DNA from: Rhizobium sp. Q54
Lineage (GTDB): Bacteria; Pseudomonadota; Alphaproteobacteria; Rhizobiales; Beijerinckiaceae
Assembly: GCA_945903655.1 (NCBI GenBank)
Contig: CAMDOY010000042.1
Coordinates: 1 to 16,094 of the forward strand
DNA: 16,094 nucleotides
Direction of reading: 5' to 3'
A program made the position numbers and the translations under genes. The notes under the pieces are model-generated. The model did no database searches and was not told the DNA's origin. It saw only the letters and a list, made by a program, of their open reading frames with translations. Numbering within the stretch: the first letter of the stretch is position 1; every line of letters begins with the position of its first letter. This document shows, one piece after another, positions 9,839-16,094 of this stretch.

Positions 9839-10045
9839 CTAATCCTCCTCCTCTTCATCCTCCAGATCCTCATCGTCCGCCAAATCAATATGGTCGAGAG
9901 CGGCGGCGGGGATCAGGGCGGAGCAGAGGGCTTCGGCGGAGGCGCTGTGCCAGATGCAGCGCACCTCCCCCTTCTCCACCGCCACGACGGTCATCAGGGG
10001 GCCGCCCGACTTGAGCTGGACAACGCTGCCGGGTTCCAGGGTCAT
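9839..10045 (-). CDS. DUF2158 (YodC-like) small protein
   Basis: A 68-residue protein. Residues 4-50 match the DUF2158/YodC pattern: a PGSVVQLKSGGPLMTVVAV opening, then VRCIW and a C-terminal AAL. The last 18 residues are almost wholly acidic (DDEDLEDEEEED). The family is small, widespread and of unknown function, often annotated as uncharacterised YodC protein. The start is the ATG at 10045 with GGAGA about 8 nt upstream; the same frame stays open much farther upstream but has no protein character there. Its leader has a 6-bp hairpin GGGTGA/TCACCC (10079-10094) without a T-tract. Confidence 0.82.
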   Translation of the reverse strand: MTLEPGSVVQLKSGGPLMTVVAVEKGEVRCIWHSASAEALCSALIPAAALDHIDLADDEDLEDEEEED

Positions 10046-10143
10046 TCTGTTCTCTCCGATAGGGGGCGAGGCGCGCCCGGGTGAAGAATCACCCCGCAGA
10101 TTACCATATGGGCGTCGCCTGGACAGGCGCCGGGATGGTCGGA

Positions 10144-10626
10144 TCACAGGTCCGAGGGGGCCGTTTGGGGATAGAGGCCGGTCTGGCGCAGGGCCTCCCC
10201 CAGGGCCATGGCGGCGCAGACCGCCACATTCAGCGAGCGCATGCCCGGGCGGATGGGGATCAGGATGCGGGCGTCGGCGGCCTCGTGGACCTCCGGCGGG
10301 GCGCCTGCGGATTCCCGGCCCACCATCAGAATATCGTCGGGCGCGAAGGCGAAATCCGTGAAGGGCAGGGCGGCGGTGGTGGAGAGCAACACCAGCCTGC
10401 GCCCCGTGGGCGCCCGCCAGTCCTCGAAAGCGCGCCAGGAAACATGGCGGCTCACGTTCACTGCGTCCAGATAGTCCATGCCGGAGCGGCGGAAATGCCG
10501 ATCGCTGACCGGAAAGCCCGCAGGCTCGATGATGGTGGCCTCCACCCCCAGGCAGGCGCAGAGCCGCAGCATGGTCCCGCAGTTCTGGGGGATATCGGGC
10601 TGGTAGAGGGCGAGAGCGAGGGGCAT
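10144..10626 (-). CDS. trmL: tRNA (cytidine(34)-2'-O)-methyltransferase
   Basis: A 160-residue SPOUT-class protein of TrmL size. The N-terminus LALYQPDIPQNCGTMLRLC (3-21) and the knot-forming motifs GRESAGAPPEV (103-113) and IPIRPGMRSLNVAVC (123-137) match TrmL/YibK. It transfers a methyl group from S-adenosylmethionine to the ribose of the wobble nucleotide of certain tRNA-Leu species. I chose ATG 10626 because the family begins with the strand L-A-L-Y-Q-P; a TTG at 10656 would add ten residues and has no Shine-Dalgarno. It is divergent from petABC, a neighbourhood I recall from other alphaproteobacteria. Confidence 0.93.
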   Translation of the reverse strand: MPLALALYQPDIPQNCGTMLRLCACLGVEATIIEPAGFPVSDRHFRRSGMDYLDAVNVSRHVSWRAFEDWRAPTGRRLVLLSTTAALPFTDFAFAPDDILMVGRESAGAPPEVHEAADARILIPIRPGMRSLNVAVCAAMALGEALRQTGLYPQTAPSDL

Positions 10627-10949
10627 GGGCCGCCGTGTAGCATCGGCGCGCGCCAAGGTCGACTAAAGAGAGGCCCAAAGCCCCGCCATGACAGCGATTC
10701 AAGCTTGGCCGCCTATGGACAAGCGGGGCGAAGGGTGCGACATAGCGCCCGCTCATTTAACGTCCGCCGTCCCGGGCCGCGTCCAGCGCCTGTCGTCGGA
10801 TTGCCGCACAAGCGGCGATGGGTCGCATTGCGGCGCGAGAGCGCTGCAAATAGGCACACTTGAGGCCGGTCTGTCCGGCGCAGACTAAAGCCCACCGCCT
10901 CCTCCGGCTCGCCGGATCTGGCGGACGAACCAGTGTTTGGGGGTCCATC
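10627..10949. other. trmL-petA divergent intergenic region
   Basis: This 323-bp gap must hold the pet operon promoter and probably that of trmL. I see only small GC hairpins (for example GCCGC-ACAA-GCGGC at 10803-10816) and a poor plus-strand -35/-10 pair (TTGCGG 10828-10833, 17-bp spacer, TAGGCA). No small gene is supported: the frames upstream of petA begin at TTG and lack protein character. Confidence 0.4.
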
Positions 10950-11471
10950 GTGGCAAATGCATCGTCGGTAGAGCCGACTCGCAGAGATATGCTTTTCATC
11001 GCGACTGGCGCCGTTGGCGCGGTTGGCGTCGGCTCGGTCGCCTGGCCCTTCATCCACCAGATGAATCCGGACGCCTCGACCATCGCGGCGGGCGCCGCCA
11101 TCGATGTCGATCTGTCCGCCATTCCGGAAGGCTCCAGCGTCACCGTGAAGTGGCGTGGCAAGCCGATCTTCGTGCGTCATCGCACCCCCAAGGAGATCAA
11201 GGAGGCGGGGGACGTCACCCTCGCCCAGTTGCCTGACCCCCAGGCGGACGCCCAGCGCGTCAAGAAGCCCGAGTGGCTCGTGGTCATCGGCGTCTGCACC
11301 CATCTGGGCTGCATCCCCCTGGGCAATCAGGGCGAATATGATGGTTGGTTCTGCCCCTGCCATGGTTCGGCCTATGACACCTCCGGGCGCATCCGCAAGG
11401 GTCCCGCGCCGAAGAACCTCGAGGTTCCCAATTACGCCTTCGCCTCCGACACCAAGCTGACCATCGGCTGA
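10950..11471 (+). CDS. petA: Ubiquinol-cytochrome c reductase Rieske iron-sulfur subunit
   Basis: A 173-residue Rieske protein of the bc1 complex, passing electrons from ubiquinol to cytochrome c1. The 2Fe-2S ligands are visible as C116-T-H118-L-G-C121 and C135-P-C137-H138-G-S140. The N-terminus has a twin-arginine-like TRRDMLF followed by one hydrophobic anchor (about 14-34), as expected for a Tat-exported Rieske protein with an uncleaved anchor. I chose the GTG at 10950 (MANASSVEPT...) because GGGGG lies 6 nt upstream and the Tat motif then sits at residues 10-16; the frame also opens at a TTG at 10860. First gene of petABC. Confidence 0.95.
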   Translation: MANASSVEPTRRDMLFIATGAVGAVGVGSVAWPFIHQMNPDASTIAAGAAIDVDLSAIPEGSSVTVKWRGKPIFVRHRTPKEIKEAGDVTLAQLPDPQADAQRVKKPEWLVVIGVCTHLGCIPLGNQGEYDGWFCPCHGSAYDTSGRIRKGPAPKNLEVPNYAFASDTKLTIG

Positions 11472-11538
11472 CCGCTGCGAGCGGGGATCCGCCCCGCGCG
11501 CCACCACAGCCTTCCAGCTTTTTGCAAGAGATCAAAAC

Positions 11539-12780
11539 ATGAGCGGACCTTCCACTTACGTTCCCAAAAGCGCCGTCGGCCGCTGGTTCGAGAGCCGGCT
11601 GCCCATCATGGGGCTTATGCATTCCTCCTTCGTCGTCTATCCGACGCCCAGGAACCTGAATTACTGGTGGACCTTCGGCGGCATCCTCAGCGTCATGCTG
11701 ATGGTGCAGATCCTCACGGGCATTGTGCTGGTCATGCACTACACGCCCCATGTGGATTATGCCTTCAGCTCCGTCGAGCTCATCATGCGCGACGTGAACT
11801 GGGGCTGGATGATCCGCTACATCCACGCCAACGGCGCCTCGATGTTCTTCGTCGCCGTCTATATCCACATGCTGCGCGGCCTCTACTACGGCTCGTACAA
11901 GGCGCCCCGCGAAGTGCTCTGGATTCTCGGCGTGATCATCTATCTCCTCATGATGGCCACCGGCTTCATGGGCTATGTGCTTCCCTGGGGCCAGATGAGC
12001 TTCTGGGGCGCGACGGTCATCACCAACCTCTTCTCGGCGATCCCGCTGGTTGGCGAATCCATCACCACCTGGCTCTGGGGCGGCTACTCCGTCGATAACC
12101 CGACCCTGAACCGCTTCTTCTCCCTCCACTATCTCCTGCCCTTCATGATCGCGGGCGTCGTCGTCCTGCATGTGTGGGCGCTGCATGTGGTCGGCCAGAA
12201 CAATCCTGATGGGGTCGAGGTGAAGAACGTGGCGCGCGACACGCTGCCCTTCACCCCCTACGCCACCGTCAAGGATGGCTTCGCGATGATCTGCTTCATG
12301 CTGTTCTTCGCCTGGTGGGTCTTCTATGTGCCGAACTATCTCGGCCATGCTGACAACTACATCGAGGCGAACCCGCTCTCGACCCCCGCCCATATCGTGC
12401 CCGAATGGTATTACCTGCCCTTCTACGCGATCCTGCGCGCGGTGCCCTCCAAGCTCGGCGGCGTGGTGGCCATGTTCTCGGCCATCATCGTGCTCTGCTT
12501 CCTGCCCTGGCTCGACACCTCCAAGGTTCGCTCGGCCAAGTATCGCCCGGTCTACAAGGTCTTCTTCTGGCTCTTCGTGGCTTCGGCGATTGGCCTTGGC
12601 TATCTCGGCGCCATGCCGGCCGAGGGCGGCTATGTGCTGGCCTCGCGGCTCCTGTCGATCTACTACTTCGCCTTCTTCCTTGTCGTGATGCCGCTGCTCG
12701 GATTGTTCGAGACGCCGCGAGCGCTACCGGCCTCCATCGCCGATTCGGTGCTCAAGAACGCGCATAGCGCCAAAGCCTGA
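11539..12780 (+). CDS. petB: Cytochrome b of the bc1 complex
   Basis: A 413-residue cytochrome b of bacterial length with eight or nine hydrophobic helices. Four histidines at the two haem positions are visible: H96 (RYIHANGAS) and H110 (YIHMLRG) in one helix, H197 (FSLHYLLPF) and H211 (VVLHVWALH) in another. The PEWY motif of the quinol-oxidation site is at 288-291, and the GYVLPWGQMSFWGATVITN segment before it is typical. It carries electrons between the Qo and Qi sites across the inner membrane. The ATG has only a weak purine tract (AAGAGATCAAAAC) before it. It starts 67 bp after petA and ends 14 bp before petC. Confidence 0.97.
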   Translation: MSGPSTYVPKSAVGRWFESRLPIMGLMHSSFVVYPTPRNLNYWWTFGGILSVMLMVQILTGIVLVMHYTPHVDYAFSSVELIMRDVNWGWMIRYIHANGASMFFVAVYIHMLRGLYYGSYKAPREVLWILGVIIYLLMMATGFMGYVLPWGQMSFWGATVITNLFSAIPLVGESITTWLWGGYSVDNPTLNRFFSLHYLLPFMIAGVVVLHVWALHVVGQNNPDGVEVKNVARDTLPFTPYATVKDGFAMICFMLFFAWWVFYVPNYLGHADNYIEANPLSTPAHIVPEWYYLPFYAILRAVPSKLGGVVAMFSAIIVLCFLPWLDTSKVRSAKYRPVYKVFFWLFVASAIGLGYLGAMPAEGGYVLASRLLSIYYFAFFLVVMPLLGLFETPRALPASIADSVLKNAHSAKA

Positions 12781-12794
12781 CCGAGGGACTGATC

Positions 12795-13610
12795 ATGATC
12801 CGTTTGAAGACACTCGGTCTCGCCGCCCTTCTGGCCGCCGTAGCCGCTCTGCCCGCGCTCGCCGCGTCGGGCCATGACACCAAGACGCCGGAGCGCCAGT
12901 CCTGGAGCTTCGCAGGTCCCTTCGGAACCTTCGACCGCGCCCAGTTGCAGCGTGGCTTCCGGGTTTACCGGGAGGTCTGCGCCAACTGCCATGGGGCGAA
13001 GCTGATGTCCTTTCGCAACCTGGCCCAGCCCGGCGGTCCGGAATTCTCCGAGGCGCAGGTCAAGGCGTTGGCGGCGGAATACAAGGTGCAGGACGGTCCC
13101 GGCGACGATGGCAAGATGTTCGAGCGCCCCGGTCGCCCGGCGGACCGCTTCCCCTCCAACTACGCCAACCCCGAAGCCGCCAAGGCGGTGCTCGGCGCGG
13201 TGCCGCCGGATATGTCGGTGCTGGCCAAGGGGCGCACCTACAGCCGCGGCTTCCCGCTGTTCCTGGTGGATCCCTTCATCCAGTATCAGGAGCATGGCGT
13301 CGACTATATCTACTCGTTGCTGGCCCTCGGCTATTCGGATGAGAAAGATCCGAACCATAACGACTACATGCCCGGCGGGCGCATCGCCATGGCCAATCCG
13401 CTCAGCGATGGGCAGGTGGAATATACGGACGGCACGCCCGAGACCGCCAAGCAATACGCCAAGGATGTGACGGCCTATCTGATGTGGATGGCCGAGCCGA
13501 AGCTCGAAGAGCGCAAGAAGACCGGCTTCAAGGTCATGGCCTTCCTGCTTCTCTTCGCGGGTCTGCTCTATTTCACCAAGAAGCGCATCTGGGCCAGCGC
13601 CCACGCCTAA
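12795..13610 (+). CDS. petC: Cytochrome c1 of the bc1 complex
   Basis: A 271-residue cytochrome c1. Residues 1-24 are a Sec signal peptide (basic start, Leu/Ala core, ALAAS cleavage region). The haem c site is C62-A-N-C65-H66, and the sixth ligand is most likely M199 in GRIAMANPLSD. A C-terminal transmembrane anchor spans about 247-263 and ends in positively charged KKR. It is attached to the periplasmic face and hands electrons from the Rieske centre to soluble or membrane cytochrome c. GAGGGA precedes the ATG. It is the last gene of the operon; an intrinsic terminator follows 37 nt later. Confidence 0.96.
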   Translation: MIRLKTLGLAALLAAVAALPALAASGHDTKTPERQSWSFAGPFGTFDRAQLQRGFRVYREVCANCHGAKLMSFRNLAQPGGPEFSEAQVKALAAEYKVQDGPGDDGKMFERPGRPADRFPSNYANPEAAKAVLGAVPPDMSVLAKGRTYSRGFPLFLVDPFIQYQEHGVDYIYSLLALGYSDEKDPNHNDYMPGGRIAMANPLSDGQVEYTDGTPETAKQYAKDVTAYLMWMAEPKLEERKKTGFKVMAFLLLFAGLLYFTKKRIWASAHA

Positions 13611-13647
13611 GATCAGGTTTTCTCAGGGGCGTCAGCCACGAAGTCAG

Positions 13648-13671
13648 AGGGTCCCGCTAGGGGCCCTTTTT
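13648..13671 (+). terminator. Intrinsic terminator of petABC
   Basis: An 8-bp stem AGGGTCCC/GGGGCCCT (one G-T pair) around a GCTA loop, running into TTTTT. It lies 37 nt after the petC stop, as expected for the end of the operon. Confidence 0.85.
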
Positions 13672-13705
13672 CGTTGGCGCGAGGGAGCTGGCCCCGTCCC
13701 AACAA

Positions 13706-13987
13706 TCAGACGGAAATCTCGAAGCGGGAGAGGGGCCCCAGACCCCGGGGGCGCGGCAGGTTCATATAGTCCTGCACGGCCATGGAGAGCCGGGTTCCGG
13801 ACATGCCGGTCTGGCGGCTGGGGGCGGCCTGGCTCGCCACCGGCGGGGGAAGGTCGGGAAACATTTTGGGGCGCCCCGCCATTTCGCAGAGCCGGTTGAG
13901 CAGGCTCCGGGTTTCGTCAAGGCGCATCTCTTCCCTGGCGAGCTGTTCTTTCAGGGCTTCTATGGCGGTCTCAAAAGCATCCGTCAT
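13706..13987 (-). CDS. Small coiled-coil protein of unknown function
   Basis: A 93-residue protein. Residues 3-36 (EAL...LDETRSLLNRLCEMAG) form a probable amphipathic coiled coil, followed by a Pro/Ala-rich linker. The tail LSMAVQDYMNLPRPRGLGPLS resembles, from memory, the start of a winged-helix module in other alphaproteobacterial small proteins (xLATAVREYLEMRR...LGP), but it ends before a complete domain could form. If so, this is a shortened relative; otherwise it is simply unassigned. I chose ATG 13987 because GAGGGG lies 8 nt upstream; an alternative start at 14044 would add 19 residues that fall inside the promoter. It is transcribed towards the petC terminator and has its own palindrome-containing promoter. 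Confidence 0.65.
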   Translation of the reverse strand: MTDAFETAIEALKEQLAREEMRLDETRSLLNRLCEMAGRPKMFPDLPPPVASQAAPSRQTGMSGTRLSMAVQDYMNLPRPRGLGPLSRFEISV

Positions 13988-14015
13988 GGATGGACCCCTC
14001 TGTTTTAATGCGTAA

Positions 14016-14044
14016 AGGATACAATTGTATTTATAAAAAGTCAA
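14016..14044 (-). promoter_or_regulatory. Promoter with operator-like palindrome
   Basis: On the minus strand TTGACT (-35, 14039-14044), a 17-bp spacer and TATCCT (-10, 14016-14021) form a good sigma-70-type promoter about 30 nt upstream of the 93-residue gene. A perfect 12-bp palindrome ATACAATTGTAT (14019-14030) covers part of the -10 and the adjacent spacer, so a protein bound there would block polymerase. Confidence 0.55.
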
Positions 14045-14321
14045 TATTCAAACATTTAATGAAACAAAGAACAATCTTTATTTTCATGGGCTTGTCGGAT
14101 CAGAGGTCATCCCCTCCTGAAAAATCAACATATCTTTCTGATTCCATTCAACAATCGTGCCCATAGCGCGGTCTCTCGCAAGGCTTCACAGACGCCGCGC
14201 AACGGCGCTTCGCAGCAATCTCCAGCTTTACAAATGGCTTAGGCGCCGGACTTTCCGGCCGCCACCTCGCGCCCTGCGGAGCCGCCAGGGGGCCATAGCC
14301 GCCCTGGCCGCCGCGCTGGCG
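14045..14321. other. Gap between the small coiled-coil gene and the crotonase gene
   Basis: The left half (14045-14160) is AT-rich and belongs with the promoter of the 93-residue gene. The right half is GC-rich, with GCCGGA-CTT-TCCGGC (14245-14259) and CCAGGG ... CCCTGG (14285-14307) stems. Neither has a T-tract, so they are not clear intrinsic terminators for the upstream crotonase gene. I see no gene here. Confidence 0.4.
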
Positions 14322-15167
14322 TCAGACGTCCTCGCGTTTGAAATCGAGGTTGGGGCCGCCCTTCTGGCTCTTGAGATAGGCGCCCACATCCCCGAGGGGA
14401 TCCATGGCGCGGCGCAGGCGCTGGCCCACCAGCTGATCCAGCTGGATCGCCTGGGAGAGGGTGAGGTCCCGGCCCATCTGGGCGGTGATCTTGTGGTGCT
14501 CCAGCGGCGCCAGATGGCGCGAGCCGATTTCGCGCGCGATCTTGGTGGTATGGGACTCGAGCTCCGCTGCGGGTACGGTCATGGAGATGATGCCGAGCTG
14601 GTCGGCCTCGATCCCTGAGAGGTTGCGGCCCACCAGGGCGATATAGGAGAGCTTCTTGATCGGCACGCCCCCATGCAGCAGCGTGGAGGTGACGAGCTGG
14701 CCGAAGCTGCCGCGCAGGATTTCCGGCATGCCCAGCTGGGCGTCTTCGGCGGCGAAGACGAGGTCGTGGCAATTCATGATGCCCAAGGCGCCGCCGAGGC
14801 AATAGCCATGAACCTGGGCGATCATGATGCGCGGGAAGCCGCGCAGGGTCTCCGCCAGATGAATCGTGGGCGTCGGGCGATCCCAATCGAGCAACGGCCC
14901 GTCGCTGACGCCCTTGAGGAAGTTCAGGTCGAGGCCCGAGGAGAAGCAGGGGCCCGCGCCCCTTGTGATGACCGCCTTCAGCTCCTTGTCGGCCCGGATG
15001 ATCTCCAGCGACTGCATGAAGGCCTCGCACATGGCCTCGTTCCAGCAGTTGCGCTTGTCCGGCCGGTTGAGGGTGATGCGTGCGACGCCCGCGTCCTCCA
15101 GCCTGTCGAGAATGAGTTCAGGCCAGGTCCTGATATTGATCCAGCGGTCTGCTGCGCCCTCGGTCAT
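14322..15167 (-). CDS. Enoyl-CoA hydratase/isomerase (crotonase) family protein
   Basis: A 281-residue crotonase-fold protein. The CoA-binding and oxyanion-hole regions are visible: RITLNRPDKRN (30-40), FSSGLDLNFLK (75-85), HGYCLGGALGI (120-130) and MPEILRGSFG (147-156). E149 corresponds to the catalytic Glu164 of rat hydratase, but the Glu144 position reads Gly129 (GGALG instead of GGxxE), so classical water addition with two glutamates is unlikely. Related proteins with one glutamate do isomerase, hydrolase or hydratase-lyase chemistry; the GQLVTSTLLHGGVP region recalls the hydroxycinnamoyl-CoA hydratase-lyase group. The substrate is unknown. ATG 15167 is preceded by GGGAGG with 6-nt spacing, a decisive site. 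It diverges from the FMN-reductase gene. Confidence 0.85.
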   Translation of the reverse strand: MTEGAADRWINIRTWPELILDRLEDAGVARITLNRPDKRNCWNEAMCEAFMQSLEIIRADKELKAVITRGAGPCFSSGLDLNFLKGVSDGPLLDWDRPTPTIHLAETLRGFPRIMIAQVHGYCLGGALGIMNCHDLVFAAEDAQLGMPEILRGSFGQLVTSTLLHGGVPIKKLSYIALVGRNLSGIEADQLGIISMTVPAAELESHTTKIAREIGSRHLAPLEHHKITAQMGRDLTLSQAIQLDQLVGQRLRRAMDPLGDVGAYLKSQKGGPNLDFKREDV

Positions 15168-15198
15168 GCGTTCCTCCCAGTTGTTTCGCTCATCAAAC

Positions 15199-15230
15199 GA
15201 CGAGACCCGCTTGCTCGTCAATGGCAAGCG
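15199..15230. promoter_or_regulatory. Overlapping inverted repeats in a divergent promoter region
   Basis: Two inverted repeats share bases: GACGAG-N9-CTCGTC (15199-15219) and CGCTTGC-N9-GCAAGCG (15208-15230). They lie 32-63 nt upstream of the crotonase start and 56-87 nt upstream of the FMN-reductase start. Spaced 6-7-bp arms like these suit dimeric repressors (TetR or GntR type), so the pair is a candidate shared operator. No regulator gene is adjacent. Confidence 0.4.
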
Positions 15231-15285
15231 TGGGAAAACCCTACACCGCCCCTTGGGGCCTCACCTTTCAAGATGGATCAAACCA

Positions 15286-15843
15286 ATGAGCCAGTTCAAG
15301 ATTTGCGCGCTCTCGGGCAGCCTGCGCAAGAATTCCTTCAACACCGCCGCGCTGCGCGCCGCCCAGGAGCTCGCGCCCGCAGGCGTGACCATCGAGATCG
15401 CCGATCTCTCGGACATTCCCTTCTATGACGAGGATCTGCGTCACGAGGGGTCCTTCCCCGATTCCGTGAAACGCCTGCGCGCCCAGATCGCAGCGGCTGA
15501 CGGCATCCTCTTCGCCACCCCCGAATATAATTATTCGGTGAGCGGCGTCCTCAAGAACGCTATCGACTGGTGCTCGCGCGCCCCCGCCCAGCCCTTCGAT
15601 GGCAAGGCCTACGCCATTCTGGGCGCGGCGACGGGCATTCTCGGCACCTCGCGCGGCCAGTGGCACTTGCGCCAGATCATGGTGGGCTGCAACGCCTATG
15701 GCGTGAATAATCCGCAGGTCTATATCGGCGGCGCTGGCCAGAAGTTCGACGCGGAAGGCCGCTTCACCGATGAGCCCGGCCGCGTGCTGATCGGCCAGTT
15801 GCTGGAAGCCCTCGTGAAGCTGGGCACGAAGCTAAAGGCGTAA
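15286..15843 (+). CDS. NADPH-dependent FMN reductase (chromate-reductase-like)
   Basis: A 185-residue flavodoxin-fold reductase. The FMN phosphate loop GSLRKNSFN (11-19), the PEYNYSVSGVLKNAIDW signature (79-95) that binds the isoalloxazine ring, and GAATGILGTSRGQWHLRQ (113-130) match the NADPH-dependent FMN reductase family that includes ChrR and YieF. Such enzymes reduce FMN, quinones, azo dyes or chromate with two electrons, commonly as a defence against quinone redox cycling. The physiological substrate here is not determinable. The ATG has only a weak GGA upstream. It diverges from the crotonase gene across a region with inverted repeats, so the two may share control. Confidence 0.9.
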   Translation: MSQFKICALSGSLRKNSFNTAALRAAQELAPAGVTIEIADLSDIPFYDEDLRHEGSFPDSVKRLRAQIAAADGILFATPEYNYSVSGVLKNAIDWCSRAPAQPFDGKAYAILGAATGILGTSRGQWHLRQIMVGCNAYGVNNPQVYIGGAGQKFDAEGRFTDEPGRVLIGQLLEALVKLGTKLKA

Positions 15844-15958
15844 CCGCCGGTTCGGTTGCCCGCCAGCGGGCGGCGCTCTATGGTGCGGCGCAGTGGGATC
15901 TCAGTCCCGCCGCGCCGCCCAGCATCACGTTGAGTCAGGCGCTTGAAGAGGTCAGCCG

Positions 15959-16094
15959 ATGACAAGCCTATCCATTGACGACGCCGGGATGATCGCGGAC
16001 GCTTTTTGCGCCTCCGTGGCCAAGCGCAAGAGCTTCGCCGAGCCCTATCCCTGGCATCTCGTGGACGACATTTTTCCCGCGCAGGTGACCCATG
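15959..16094 (+). CDS. Start of a possible 2OG-Fe(II) oxygenase (truncated by window end)
   Basis: The first 45 codons of an open gene running off the window. AGAGG lies 8 nt before the ATG. The segment SFAEPYPWHLVDDIFPAQVTH (about 25-45) resembles the opening of 2-oxoglutarate/Fe(II)-dependent oxygenases of the prolyl-hydroxylase-like group, where a YPW..L.D.FP stretch precedes the cofactor-binding fold. The HxD and second His iron ligands would lie beyond the window, so this is a guess from the N-terminus alone. It begins 115 bp after the FMN reductase on the same strand, with a GC hairpin but no T-tract between, so read-through is possible. Confidence 0.4.
   Translation, partial: MTSLSIDDAGMIADAFCASVAKRKSFAEPYPWHLVDDIFPAQVTH

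Noticed and set aside
10079..10130. Stem loops between trmL and the DUF2158 gene as terminators of trmL
   Set aside because: The stems GGGTGA/TCACCC and GCCTG/CAGGC are real but neither is followed by T residues on the minus strand.
10713..12393. Long minus-strand ORFs opposite petA and petB
   Set aside because: petA and petB have intact cofactor ligands on the plus strand; the minus frames are charged, His-rich shadows.
14041..14118. Tiny minus-strand peptides (8 and 18 codons, overlapping ATGA) after an AGGAGGGG
   Set aside because: The Shine-Dalgarno abuts the ATG with about 2 nt spacing, the peptides are very short, and the promoter I favour lies at or downstream of the second one's 3' end.
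15844..15880. Hairpin GCCCG-CCAG-CGGGC after the FMN reductase as a terminator
   Set aside because: No T-tract follows it, so it does not meet the pattern of an intrinsic terminator.

Overview
The window is high-GC chromosomal DNA from an alphaproteobacterium. Four things suggest this: an ELM1-family protein (DUF1022, shared by alphaproteobacteria and mitochondria), a fused ferritin/VIT1 iron exporter of the MbfA type, a carB with the long insertions I recall from alphaproteobacterial versions, and a petABC cytochrome bc1 operon next to trmL. The genus cannot be fixed from the sequence. I see no insertion sequence, CRISPR array, rRNA or tRNA. Most of the window is housekeeping, with a few small accessory genes on AT-rich promoter patches.

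Left part (1-4450): an AT-richer left edge with only a doubtful small ORF; then, on the minus strand, mbfA followed by a calcineurin-like metallophosphoesterase. A perfect TTAGAA-N3-TTCTAA palindrome lies just upstream of mbfA and looks like an Irr iron-control element. A Nudix hydrolase runs divergently from mbfA and overlaps tail-to-tail with the ELM1-family gene. Across an AT-rich divergent intergenic region is a small KGG-repeat stress protein.

Middle part (4440-9270): carB then greA on the minus strand, closed by a strong intrinsic terminator after greA. carB has no carA beside it, but its leader holds an intrinsic-terminator-like hairpin with a T7 tract. A GtrA-family membrane protein diverges from carB.

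Right part (9300-16094): a solitary HigA-type antitoxin-like regulator, a DUF2158 (YodC-like) small protein, trmL, and the divergent petA-petB-petC operon with its own terminator. Then come an unassigned coiled-coil small protein with a clear promoter and a palindrome in the spacer, a crotonase-family protein lacking one of the two canonical glutamates, a divergent NADPH-dependent FMN reductase, and the start of a possible 2OG-Fe(II) oxygenase cut by the window end.

The clearest functional unit is the bc1 complex (Rieske, cytochrome b, cytochrome c1). No large novel system is evident; the points most worth a second look are regulatory: the mbfA operator, the carB leader terminator, the palindrome-overlapped promoter at 14016-14044, and nested inverted repeats between the crotonase and FMN-reductase genes.
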